35,412 nt of DNA, from positions 1-35,412 of the forward strand of contig CAVUEP010000014.1 in the NCBI GenBank assembly GCA_963740395.1, read 5' to 3'. Below the pieces are notes generated by a model, which ran no database searches, was not told the DNA's origin, and saw only the letters and a program-made list of their open reading frames with translations. Made by a program: the position numbers and the translations under genes. Below are positions 1 through 7,945 of this stretch, piece after piece (positions within the stretch are counted from its first letter, which is position 1; each line of letters starts with the position of its first letter). This DNA is from CADEEN01 sp963740395 (lineage in GTDB: Bacteria > Pseudomonadota > Gammaproteobacteria > Burkholderiales > Burkholderiaceae_C).

Positions 1-1770
1 ATCACGCGGGCCGAGTGGGATGCGGCGCACCGGCGCCAGACCGAACAGATGCGGCGGCAGATGCCCAACCTGGAGGCTTCCTTCTTCGACAGCCCGGAGA
101 TCAAGCGCGAGACGCTTGACAACCTCGTGCGCGAGCGCGTGTTGTTCATGGCAGCCAATCGTGCGCACTATTCGATCAGTGACGATCGGCTGCAGCGCGA
201 GGTGATGGCGATTCCACAGCTGGCTGCGCTGCGTGGCCCGGATGGCCGCATCGATGTCGGCGCCTACCGGGCGCTGATTGCCGCGCAAGGGATGACGACC
301 GAGGGCTTCGAGGCCAACATGCGCCAGGATCTGATGCTGCGCCAGGTGGTGAGTGGCGTCGCGAACAGCGTGCTGCCGGCCGGCGCGCCGGGCCGTGCGG
401 CGTTGGCTGCGTTGCTGCAACAGCGCGAAGTGCAGGTGCAGCGCTTCGACAGCAAGGACCAGGTGGCCGCGATCAAGCCGAGCGATGCCGAGCTGGCTGC
501 GTTCCACAAGGCCAACGAAGCCCAATTCCGTTCGCCGGAACAGGCGCAGATCGAGTATGTGGTGTTGGACCTCGATGCGTTGACCTCCGGCATCAACGTG
601 ACCGAGGACGATCTGCGCAAGTACTACAACGAGAATCTCGCGCGCTATACCGTCGCCGAAGAGCGGCGCGCCAGCCACATCCTGATCGCCGCAGCGAAGG
701 ATGCCGCCGCCGCCGAGCGCAGCAAGGCCAAGGCCAAGGCCGAGGCGCTGTTGGCAGAGCTGCGCAAGAGCCCGGCGACATTTGCTGCGGTGGCCAAGAA
801 GGAGTCCAGCGACACGGCCTCGGCCGAGCGCGGTGGCGACCTCGACTTCTTCTCCCGCGGCGCGATGGTCAAGCCGTTCGAGGACGCGGCCTTCGCGATG
901 AAGCCCGGCGAGATCAGCAACGTGGTCGAGACCGACTTCGGCTACCACATCATCCGCCTGGACGCGGTGCGTGGCGGCGACAAGAAGCCCTTCGAGGCTG
1001 CCCGCGCCGAGATCGAGGCTGCCGTGAAGAAGCAGTTGGCCCAGGCCAAGTACGCCGAGGCCGCCGAGCAATTCACCAACACCGTCTTCGAGCAGGCCGA
1101 CAGTCTGCAACCGGTGGTCGACAAGCTGAAGTTGAAGAAGCTGACTGCCACCGTGCAGCGCAGCCCGGCGCCAGGCAGCGCCGGCGCGCTCGCTTCGGCG
1201 AAGCTGTTGACGGCGGTGTTCGGCAACGATGCGTTGACGAACAAGCGCAACACCGAGGCGGTTGAAGTCGGGCCGAACCAGTTGGCGTCCGCGCGCATCG
1301 TGCTGCACCAGCCGGCGCGGGTGCTTCCCCTGGCCGAGGTCATGCCGCAGGTGCGCGAACGCGTGATCGCCGAGCAGGCGGCAGCGGCAGCACGCAAGCT
1401 CGGCGAAGCCAGGCTGGCGGCGTTGCGTGCGGGCGGCGACGCGTCGACACTGCCGGCCGCGGTCGTGCTCTCGCGCGCGAGTGCGCAGACCCAACCGCGT
1501 GCCTTGGTCGACGCGGTCTTGCGCGCCGACGCAACCCAGCTGCCGCAGTGGCTCGGTGTCGACCTGGGTGATGCAGGCTATGCCGTCGTTCGCCTGCTGG
1601 CGGTCAAGCCGGTGGCGACGGACTCGCCCGAGTTTGCGCAGTTGCTGCCGCGCTACTCTCAAGCCTGGGGTGCGGCCGAGGCGCAGGCCTACTACAGCGC
1701 GTTGAAGGCACGCTACAAGGCGCTCGTGAAGACCGAGGCCGTCACGCCGCCTGCCGTAACCGGGTACTGA
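1..1770 (+). CDS. ppiD: PpiD-type periplasmic foldase (peptidyl-prolyl isomerase), 5' truncated
   Basis: The reading frame is open from base 1 and runs 589 codons to TGA, so the start and the N-terminal membrane anchor lie outside the window. An N-terminal SurA/PpiD-like helical region (roughly residues 1-150) precedes a parvulin rotamase domain at about residues 222-325. That domain opens with RRASHILIAA, contains GGDLDFFSRGAMVKPFEDAA and closes with GYHIIRLDAVRGG. A weakly conserved alanine-rich C-terminal region follows. PpiD is an inner-membrane-anchored chaperone facing the periplasm that assists newly exported proteins. The reading frame has no breaks. The family length (about 620-640 residues) suggests only some 40-50 residues are missing. 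tRNA-His follows 39 bases after the stop. The sequence style and the tRNA-His neighbour suggest Burkholderiales, which is inference. Confidence 0.93.
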   Translation: MTRAEWDAAHRRQTEQMRRQMPNLEASFFDSPEIKRETLDNLVRERVLFMAANRAHYSISDDRLQREVMAIPQLAALRGPDGRIDVGAYRALIAAQGMTTEGFEANMRQDLMLRQVVSGVANSVLPAGAPGRAALAALLQQREVQVQRFDSKDQVAAIKPSDAELAAFHKANEAQFRSPEQAQIEYVVLDLDALTSGINVTEDDLRKYYNENLARYTVAEERRASHILIAAAKDAAAAERSKAKAKAEALLAELRKSPATFAAVAKKESSDTASAERGGDLDFFSRGAMVKPFEDAAFAMKPGEISNVVETDFGYHIIRLDAVRGGDKKPFEAARAEIEAAVKKQLAQAKYAEAAEQFTNTVFEQADSLQPVVDKLKLKKLTATVQRSPAPGSAGALASAKLLTAVFGNDALTNKRNTEAVEVGPNQLASARIVLHQPARVLPLAEVMPQVRERVIAEQAAAAARKLGEARLAALRAGGDASTLPAAVVLSRASAQTQPRALVDAVLRADATQLPQWLGVDLGDAGYAVVRLLAVKPVATDSPEFAQLLPRYSQAWGAAEAQAYYSALKARYKALVKTEAVTPPAVTGY

Positions 1771-1791
1771 TCGCAATCAAGCCGCGCTGGC

Positions 1792-1797
1792 TATAAT
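1792..1797 (+). promoter_or_regulatory. -10 box of the tRNA-His promoter
   Basis: A perfect TATAAT lies 12 bases before the tRNA-His 5' end and 22 bases after the ppiD stop. No good -35 hexamer is visible 16-18 bases upstream. The GC-rich bases following the -10 are usual for stable-RNA promoters. Confidence 0.55.
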
Positions 1798-1809
1798 TCG
1801 CGCTCTACG

Positions 1810-1885
1810 GTGGCTGTAGCTCAGTTGGTAGAGTCCAGGATTGTGATTCCTGTTGTCGTGGGTTCGAGCCCCATCAGCCACCCCA
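1810..1885 (+). tRNA. tRNA-His (anticodon GTG), CCA encoded
   Basis: Cloverleaf read by eye: acceptor GTGGCTG (1810-1816) pairs with CAGCCAC (1875-1881). The anticodon stem CAGGA/TCCTG (1836-1840/1848-1852) encloses the loop TTGTGAT, with anticodon GTG at 1843-1845. The T-arm contains GGTTCGAGCCC. Base 1809 is G and the discriminator at 1882 is C, giving the G-1:C73 pair that histidyl-tRNA synthetase requires. CCA is encoded at 1883-1885. Confidence 0.95.
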
Positions 1886-2009
1886 GAATCTCTCCGACGC
1901 ATCGATGCTGTGTGAACGAGCCGTCGTGGCCGTCGTTCACGTGCCTGCGCGGGGGCCCGGAGTTCGTGTCGCGTGGCGCCGCTCTTGAGCGGGTGAGGGA
2001 GTCACTGCG

Positions 2010-2681
2010 TTGACCCAGCTGGCCGCCCTGTTGCTGATGTCCCTCGCTGGCCTTGTTGCCGCCCAGGTCGGCCCGTCGGCGACTGAGGTGTCTGGCTACC
2101 GCGCACTGCATGCGGCGGCCTGGAGCGGCGATGCAATGGCTGTGGCGCGCGCCGAGCGTTCGGCGGTCGCGGCACGTGACGGCCATGGCCGCACGCCGCT
2201 GCATCTGGCTACGTTCGCGCGCAAGCACGACGTCATACGCGCACTGGTCAAGGCAGGCGCCGACCTCGGCGCCCTCGAGCACGATCGCTACGACGCGGTG
2301 ACGATCGCCGCGGTCGCGGATGACGAAGCGACACTGGCCGTGTTGCTCGAACTCGGCGCCAGTGCCAAGTTGAAAACCAGCCGCTACGACGGCACGGCCC
2401 TGATTGCTGCCGCCCACCTCGGGCACGACGGCGTGGTGCGTCAACTGATCCAGGCCGGCGCGCCGCTCGACCATGTCAACAACCTGCACTGGACGGCGCT
2501 CATCGAAGCGGTGGTGCTGGGCGACGGCGGTGTACGGCATCAGCGCGTGGTTCAAGATCTGCTGAAGGCCGGGGCGAACACCCAGTTGGCCGATCGTGAC
2601 GGCCGCACGCCGCTGGCGCTGGCGCGAGCGCGCGGTTACGCCTCAATGGTGCGCCAGCTTGAGGCCGTGGGCGCCCGCTAG
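2010..2681 (+). CDS. Secreted ankyrin-repeat protein
   Basis: This is a 223-residue protein starting at TTG, chosen because it follows a GAGGGA ribosome site (1995-2000) and begins a clean signal peptide (LAALLLMSLAGLVAAQ). Five to six ankyrin repeats fill the rest. They are recognisable by GRTPLHLATFARKHDVIRAL, DGTALIAAAHLGHDGVVRQL and GRTPLALARARGYASMVRQL, with helix-end motifs of the KAGADL/KAGANT type. Such small periplasmic ankyrin proteins bind partner proteins; the partner here is unknown. The gene stands alone between tRNA-His and a convergent zinc-finger gene whose stop is only 7 bases away. The frame is intact. Confidence 0.85.
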   Translation: MTQLAALLLMSLAGLVAAQVGPSATEVSGYRALHAAAWSGDAMAVARAERSAVAARDGHGRTPLHLATFARKHDVIRALVKAGADLGALEHDRYDAVTIAAVADDEATLAVLLELGASAKLKTSRYDGTALIAAAHLGHDGVVRQLIQAGAPLDHVNNLHWTALIEAVVLGDGGVRHQRVVQDLLKAGANTQLADRDGRTPLALARARGYASMVRQLEAVGAR

Positions 2682-2688
2682 GACACAG

Positions 2689-2928
2689 TCAACGCCGCGT
2701 GGTCGGCGCTGGCAGTTTCGGTGGCGAATCGTCGACCTGCGGCGACCCATTCGAAAACAGGTCTGCGGCCATTGCCTCGATGCCCTTGATCTGCTGCTCG
2801 ACATTGCGGCAATTGCTGCACATCGACAAGTGAATGCGCATGCGCAGCCTGTCGATCGGCCCTAGGGGTTCGTCCAGACTTTGCGAAAGCAGTTCCGCCA
2901 CTTTCCTGCAGGAGTGCATCCAATTCAT
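2689..2928 (-). CDS. Small zinc-finger protein, anti-sigma (zf-HC2) type
   Basis: A 79-residue protein. Cys7, His33, Cys37 and Cys40 form the H-x3-C-x2-C metal site of ZAS/zf-HC2 anti-sigma domains. The helix before the site (VAELLSQSLDEPLGPIDRLR) is typical of the short cytoplasmic regulators paired with ECF sigma factors in Burkholderiales. ATG at 2928 is preceded by GACGAGG, a fair ribosome site. In most genomes this gene overlaps the end of its sigma gene. Here the nearest sigma factor (3831-4469, same strand) is separated from it by a DUF4148 gene, so pairing is probable but not certain. There is no membrane segment; residues after 60 look disordered. Confidence 0.75.
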   Translation of the reverse strand: MNWMHSCRKVAELLSQSLDEPLGPIDRLRMRIHLSMCSNCRNVEQQIKGIEAMAADLFSNGSPQVDDSPPKLPAPTTRR

Positions 2929-3098
2929 CAGATCGCCTCGTCGCCGCTACACGCGACCGGCATGCGGACGCGCAACCACTGAGTACGACATCCATGGTAC
3001 GCCGGTCTCTGCACCGAGTCGGTCTGGCCAGGTGGTGATGCACATTGCACTTGCACGACTGCCACCGGTCTCAGGACCGTCGGCGCAGCGTCGACGAA

Positions 3099-3130
3099 GC
3101 GCAGCGCCCGGGCGAGCTCGGGCGCTGCGC
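3099..3130. terminator. 12-bp perfect inverted repeat, possible terminator of the DUF4148 gene
   Basis: Bases 3099-3110 and 3119-3130 are perfect inverted repeats around an 8-base loop, all G/C except one A:T pair. The repeat lies 48 bases after the DUF4148 stop on the minus strand. No T-run follows on either strand, so it is at best an atypical terminator or mRNA-stabilising hairpin. The 249 bases between 2929 and 3177 hold nothing else I recognise. Confidence 0.5.
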
Positions 3131-3177
3131 GAATGCCTGGTCTGTGGTCGCCCCCGTGAGAGGTCGAACCCGCCGCA

Positions 3178-3576
3178 TCAGTTCATGCCCTTGCGCTCGG
3201 CTTTGCCGGCCAGCTTGACAGGGTCAGCGGCATGCGTCATCGCAGCTTGATGCGGGTCGCTGAGGTTGCGTTGGCTGTAGCTGGTGAAGAGCGTGCCATT
3301 GGCGCGCGCTGCATTGAGTTCTGCGACCACCTCGGCGCGGGTCAGGCTGGTCGACGCGTTCGTTTCGGGCGTCTGGTCGCGGTGGTCCGTATGCCCGGCC
3401 AGCGTGCCATCGGCACGTGCGGCAAGGAACTGCGAAATCACCTCGGCACGGGTGGTCGTGGACGGCGTCTGCAATTGTGCTTCCTGCTGCAGTTCGGCAT
3501 CGGACCTGCGGTCGGCGAGCGCCGCACCAGCAAAAGCAGTGGCTAGGGCAGCGATGAGAAGGGTCTTGGTATTCAT
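3178..3576 (-). CDS. DUF4148 family exported protein
   Basis: A 132-residue protein. The chosen start (MNTKTLLIAALATAF) has GAGGACC seven bases upstream and begins a Sec signal peptide ending at about ALAD (residue 22). Two copies of the DUF4148 signature follow: TTTRAEVISQFLAARADGTL and SLTRAEVVAELNAARANGTL. The family is found mostly in Burkholderiales; it is periplasmic and of unknown function, sometimes induced by stress. An upstream extension of the same frame exists but has no ribosome site and no homology I recognise. The gene sits 254 bases downstream of the ECF sigma gene on the same strand and may belong to its regulon. Confidence 0.85.
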   Translation of the reverse strand: MNTKTLLIAALATAFAGAALADRRSDAELQQEAQLQTPSTTTRAEVISQFLAARADGTLAGHTDHRDQTPETNASTSLTRAEVVAELNAARANGTLFTSYSQRNLSDPHQAAMTHAADPVKLAGKAERKGMN

Positions 3577-3830
3577 GATGGTCCTCGATGGTGGTGAGGC
3601 GGCGCGCACTGACGTGTGAGGCTCGTGACTTGAGCGGTGTGCTTCGTCGTACGGTGTCACCTCTGATGGGCTGGATTGCCCGGTGGCGACACCGCCGAAT
3701 GCGATGCCGTCACAGCCTTGGTCGTGTGCTGCCTCGCAAACGTGACACGCGCTCATGAAATTCGGTTCGCGGCCGATGCTGGCCAATTGCGTGCGCGGCA
3801 TGCCGGTGTCGCGCCGCGGGTGGGTCAGGG

Positions 3831-4469
3831 CTACGCGCGGGCTCGAATGTCGAGCCAGTCGCGTTGCATGCACTGACGCAGCGCCATGCGCGCGCGGTGC
3901 AGACGCTGGCGGCAATTTTCCGCCGTCAGGCCCAGGCGCTCGCAGATCTCGCTGGTCTCGAATCCGAGCCACTCGCGCAGCATGAAGACCCTTCCAGTCA
4001 GTTCGGGCAGGTGGCTGACGCAATGCTCGAGGATCGTCATCATCTGACGCTGCTCCTCGCGGTCGGCCGGGTCCTGCCATGGCGCGACCCTTTCGGCGTA
4101 GGCGCCGTTGGCGTCATACAGGGCTTCAATGGCCCTGTCCAGGTTGCCGTCCTCTGGCGTGAGTTGCACGATGCGCTGTCGGGTTGGCGATCGGTACCAG
4201 TCGGCGATCTTGTGCTTCAGGATCGCGGTGGCCCAGGTGACGAGCGTGGCCTCGCCGCGACGCTCGGCATGCTGCTGGACCACGGCAATCAAGGTGTCCT
4301 GCACCAGGTCCTCGGCCAGGGCGGCCTCATGGACCGCGAATCGTGCGTGGCGCAACAGGCGCTCGCGCAGCGCCGGCAGTTGGGGTTCCAGGCTGCCAGG
4401 GTGCTCGCCGTGGTCGGCGGTGGGCAGCAATGCACGGCTGGCGTCCGGCGCCTTGTCAGGCTGGCGCAT
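3831..4469 (-). CDS. ECF (sigma-70 family) RNA polymerase sigma factor
   Basis: A 212-residue protein. Region 2 spans about residues 40-100, with EDLVQDTLIAVVQQ and the DNA-melting segment ATLVTWATAILKHKIADWYR. Region 4 spans about 140-205, with the helix-turn-helix LGFETSEICERLGLTAENCR followed by LHRARMALRQCM. It would direct polymerase to a small stress-type regulon. Transcription probably starts at or before the DUF3179 gene, whose stop lies 15 bases upstream, making the two co-directional neighbours likely co-transcribed. A zf-HC2 anti-sigma-like gene lies 0.9 kb downstream with a DUF4148 gene in between. The frame is intact. Confidence 0.9.
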   Translation of the reverse strand: MRQPDKAPDASRALLPTADHGEHPGSLEPQLPALRERLLRHARFAVHEAALAEDLVQDTLIAVVQQHAERRGEATLVTWATAILKHKIADWYRSPTRQRIVQLTPEDGNLDRAIEALYDANGAYAERVAPWQDPADREEQRQMMTILEHCVSHLPELTGRVFMLREWLGFETSEICERLGLTAENCRQRLHRARMALRQCMQRDWLDIRARA

Positions 4470-4484
4470 GGTCGGTTCTCGTGA

Positions 4485-5460
4485 TCATGGCTTGCCGAGT
4501 ACGACCGTACGCGGGTGGAATGCGACCCACGCGAACCAATAGGCCATCGTGCCCGGCCAAGGGCTGCCCTGCTCGTCGAAGGCCTCGGCACTGCGGTGCC
4601 GGGCGTGATAGCGGATTCGCAGTTGGCGGCCGCCGACACTGTCAAGCAACTCGCCCTGGTGGTTCACGCGCTGCGCCAGCACGCTGAACGGATAGGCCTT
4701 GTGCGTGCCGCCGACTTCGACGCCGAGCACCCACTCCTTGAGCGCGAACGCGGTCGTCGCGATGCTGCACGTCGAACATCAGGCGCGGCACGCTGTCGTA
4801 GCCGGCGTAGGGGTCGCGCTCGTAGTCACGCGCGAATCCGGTCTGCGTCGACAGCACCTGTGTTCCCGGATGACGGCTGCGCCAATCGGCCCAACTGGTG
4901 TGCGTCAGCGCTACGGTCCGCAGTCGGGTTCCCTTGAGCGGCCCGGCTACAGCAGTTTGCAGAATCTGCGACCACAGCGACAGCGTTCCCCGGTCGTACA
5001 GCAGCACGTCGCTGTTGTAGAGGAGACCCGAGACGCCGAAGCTTGCGGCCTGGGCGCCGACCTGCGCTTCGAACGCCATCCCGGTGCCGCACAGCGGGCA
5101 ATAGGTGACGACGACGCCACGCCCACCGAAGCGGTCGTTGACGACCTCGTGCCAGTTGAGGACTTTCACCGGATAGGCGCGCGCGATGCCCTCGATGGCC
5201 ACGCCAAGAATGCGGTCGTCGTCGCGCAGGCGTGCGTCCTTTGCCAACACGAAGTTCGGGCTGTCGATCGAGGGGATGCCGTCCCTTGGCGGACCACCAC
5301 GCTGAATCGCGCTCGCGGGCACGCTCGAGTTGCTGACGTCGAATCCGTTGTAGGCCGCCGGATCGACGCTGCGCGATTGGGTAGGGGCGGCGCCGGCGCA
5401 AAGGGCGAGCATCAAGGCGCACGCGAACAGCCTGCGGCAGAGAAGGTCGTGCAGCTTCAT
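4485..5460 (-). CDS. DUF3179 family exported protein (one frame break)
   Basis: About 324 residues once one extra base near 4753 is removed; the two halves then join as FDVQHRDDR and FALKEWVLGVEVGG. The start at 5460 opens a signal peptide (LFACALMLALCAGAAPTQ). The DUF3179 core includes IARAYPVKVLNWHEVVND and the cysteine pair VTYCPLCGTGMAF. The second half repeats the family pattern with HKAYPFSVL. The function of the family is unknown; the paired cysteines suggest a metal or redox site in the periplasm. It is probably the first gene of a unit with the ECF sigma factor 15 bases downstream. The 198 bases between this start and the patatin stop (5461-5658) hold no gene I can support and may carry the promoter. 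Confidence 0.85.
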
Positions 5461-5658
5461 GCGGATCTCGCTTTCGATCAGTGAACGGTGCGCTGCTGCG
5501 GCGCGGGCGCGGCATTTGGCCGTGGCCGGCGTGGCTTGCGCGTCGTGACACTGATTAGACGCACGAGGGCGCCGCAAACTTACAGCGCAGCCACAGCACA
5601 AACCTGGCGTGCGCAGGCCCGCGGTCGTGCAGATCGTCCGTGCGATCAGACTCGACGT

Positions 5659-6840
5659 CTACGCGTTGATGTCGGCCTCGAGGTCGTGCACCACCAGACC
5701 ATCCATCGGCCCTACCGGCTTGAACCAGGGCCGTTGCGCCAGGCTGCGTCGGGCATCGGCCAGCCCCGCACTCCAGCGGGCGTCGATGCGCGCTCGGCTG
5801 AAGTCCAGGTCCTTGGTGTGGTCTTCGTCGGGCAGCCGTGGCGCCACCAGCCGCATCAGGTGCATGACCGTGCCGCAGCCGTAGGCCGAAAGTTGGCGAA
5901 CGGCCGCGCGGCTGCGCGACGCCGCCGGCAGCGCCCGCGTCAGTTCGCGCACGATGTGTCGCAACTGGTGGATCTGCGCCTGGCGCTGTACATGACTGGC
6001 CACGCGGCTGGCGAACTGGATGTCCTTGTACCGCTCTGTCACCTGCCACATGCTGCGCGGGGCCTCGCCAGCCGGTCGCCACAACTGGACCGCGAATACG
6101 AGCGAATCGCGGCGGGGGTTGTCGTCGAGCACGGTTTCGACCGGCGTATTGGAGTAGATGCCGCCGTCCCAGAACAGGTCGTCGCCAATGCGCACCGGCG
6201 GGAACGCCGGGGGCAGCGCCCCGGAGGCCATCACATGCTGCAGGTCGAGCGACTCCTCGCGGCTGTCGAAGTAACGCATCTCGCCGCTGCGAACGTTGAC
6301 CGCGCCGACCGTCAATCGTGGCGCACAGGCATCGAACGTCGACGTTTCAACCAGCGACGCGAGCGTGGTCCGCAGGTCGCTGGGATCGTAGTAGCCGGCC
6401 GTGTCCTCGTTCAGCGGCAGGTGCGGGCTCAGCCAGGCGTGGCGGCGCGGCGTGAAGAAGCCGGGCAGGCCCTGGCCGACGGTGCTCAACGTCGTCCACA
6501 GTGTCGGCAATCCGGGCAACGCGGGCAGGAGGGTCGACAGCCCTTTGTGCGCCAGCGTATTCCAGAACTCGCGCAGGCGCGCGACGCGGCGTTCGCGCGG
6601 ATTGCCCACGATCAGCGCGGCGTTGGCTGCGCCAATTGACGTGCCGATGACCCAGTCGGGCTCGATGCCAGCCTCGTGCAGCCCTTCGTACACACCGGCC
6701 TGGTAGGCGCCGAGGGCGCCGCCGCCTTGCAGCACGAGCACCAGCTGGCGCTCCCCGACCAGCGTGTCGTGGTCGGCAGAGTCTCCGGTGCTGCCGGTCG
6801 TTGGCGTCCTATCAGGCGCTTTGCGGCGATGCGTGGCCAT
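5659..6840 (-). CDS. Patatin-like phospholipase with DUF3734 region
   Basis: An intact 393-residue protein. The patatin domain (about residues 30-235) shows the oxyanion glycine-rich stretch LVLQGGGALGAYQAGVYEGL, the nucleophile elbow GTSIG and the catalytic dyad aspartate in WDGGIYSNTP. The C-terminal third (QIHQLRHIVRELTRALP and following) matches the DUF3734 extension seen in proteobacterial patatins. It should be a cytoplasmic or membrane-associated serine acyl-hydrolase acting on phospholipid or a lipid-like ester; the substrate is unknown. There is no signal peptide. It begins 60 bases downstream of the C45 hydrolase stop on the same strand with only a weak ribosome site, so it may be the last gene of the decarboxylase operon or an independent neighbour. 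Confidence 0.92.
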   Translation of the reverse strand: MATHRRKAPDRTPTTGSTGDSADHDTLVGERQLVLVLQGGGALGAYQAGVYEGLHEAGIEPDWVIGTSIGAANAALIVGNPRERRVARLREFWNTLAHKGLSTLLPALPGLPTLWTTLSTVGQGLPGFFTPRRHAWLSPHLPLNEDTAGYYDPSDLRTTLASLVETSTFDACAPRLTVGAVNVRSGEMRYFDSREESLDLQHVMASGALPPAFPPVRIGDDLFWDGGIYSNTPVETVLDDNPRRDSLVFAVQLWRPAGEAPRSMWQVTERYKDIQFASRVASHVQRQAQIHQLRHIVRELTRALPAASRSRAAVRQLSAYGCGTVMHLMRLVAPRLPDEDHTKDLDFSRARIDARWSAGLADARRSLAQRPWFKPVGPMDGLVVHDLEADINA

Positions 6841-6900
6841 GGTTGCGATGGTCGGCTGATCGATCGGTACGGAATCCAGGCCGTCGCTGGGGAGGGCGGA

Positions 6901-7929
6901 TCAGGACTCGCGCGGCACGGCCGTAGACGTGGCCGTGCCGCGCAAGTACGCCACGTCGCGCTGGCCTGCATTGAAGGCGTCCAGGGTCTGCGCCCAGCGC
7001 TGCCCTGGCCACAGCAGCTCGATGCTGCCGCTGCGCGGCCGGTAGACCGCGCTGTACAACGTGCCATAGCCGCGCACAAAGGCCGTCTGGTACAGCGGCG
7101 GCTGCAGCAGCGCGTCGATCGCCTGCGGCAGCGGGCCCGGTCCGTCGATCTGCGCCTGCAGGCAGTCGCGGCGCTCGACCGCAGTGCGTGGCGCGGGCAT
7201 GTTCGGGCCACTCGACCTGGTGCTGGAAGTTGGTCACGACGCTTGCGGCGCGTGACCTCGGTCGGTCGGTCGGGGGCGACGAACACGGTCGCCCAGTCGC
7301 CGTGCCGGTCGAGCAGCGTGACGCTGTAGCACATGCTGACCGGCACGCGCTGCAGCAGCTCGATCGCCTCGGCCGTGTTCTGCGCCACCTCGAGCACGTA
7401 GCGCAGCACCAGCGGAATGCCGAAGCCGGTGCCCGAGACGGTGCGCCCGCCGAACGACAGCGAGGCCGCCAGGCCGGCTTCGTTGATGCCGTCGAGCGCG
7501 CCCCACAGGCAGTCGCCCAGCGCCGCCACGCGCGGGCCGGTCCAGCGCGTGGCCAGCCAGCTGCCTTCGAGCAGCAGCGGCGCGAAGTCGTAGTTGCGCA
7601 GCAGCACCGGCTCTTCGTCGCCGCGCGGGTCGATCCAGACCGCCTGCGAACAGCCGCCGATGTAGGCCGGCGGGCACCACATCGACAGGAAGCGCGACTC
7701 GACGTCGCCGCCGCCGGCCAGCTCGACCAGGCGCTCCCAGGTCGGCACCAGCTCGGGCATGTGCTCGCGCAGCGCGCGCCGGCTTTCCAGGTAGCTCGGC
7801 CGGCCGACATCGCCGCTGCGCAGAAACCAGGACCGGTAGCCCGGCCACAGCCGCTCGAACAGGGCCTGCCACTGCGGGCCCGGGCTTGTCTTCGATCAGG
7901 GTGTGAAAGCTCGATCTCGATCGTGCCAT
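6901..7929 (-). CDS. C45-family N-terminal-nucleophile acyltransferase/hydrolase (three frame breaks)
   Basis: About 340 residues after correcting extra bases near 7880, 7238 and 7195. Family C45 (isopenicillin N acyltransferase type) proenzymes cut themselves before a cysteine that becomes the nucleophile. Here AYIGGCSQAVW shows that Gly-Cys site, with the Cys codon at 7650-7652, about residue 93. It is followed by the expected LLRNYDF, then GINEAGLAASLSFGG, and SMCYSVTLLDRHGDWATVFV. Family members hydrolyse or form amide bonds between acyl groups and amines. The start ATG lies 16 bases after the likely stop of the ATP-grasp gene, so the two are almost certainly co-expressed. A ligase beside an amidase suggests temporary conjugation of a substrate, which is inference. 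The substrate cannot be read from sequence. Confidence 0.8.
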
Positions 7930-7945
7930 CGCGTGCTTCGGCGCC

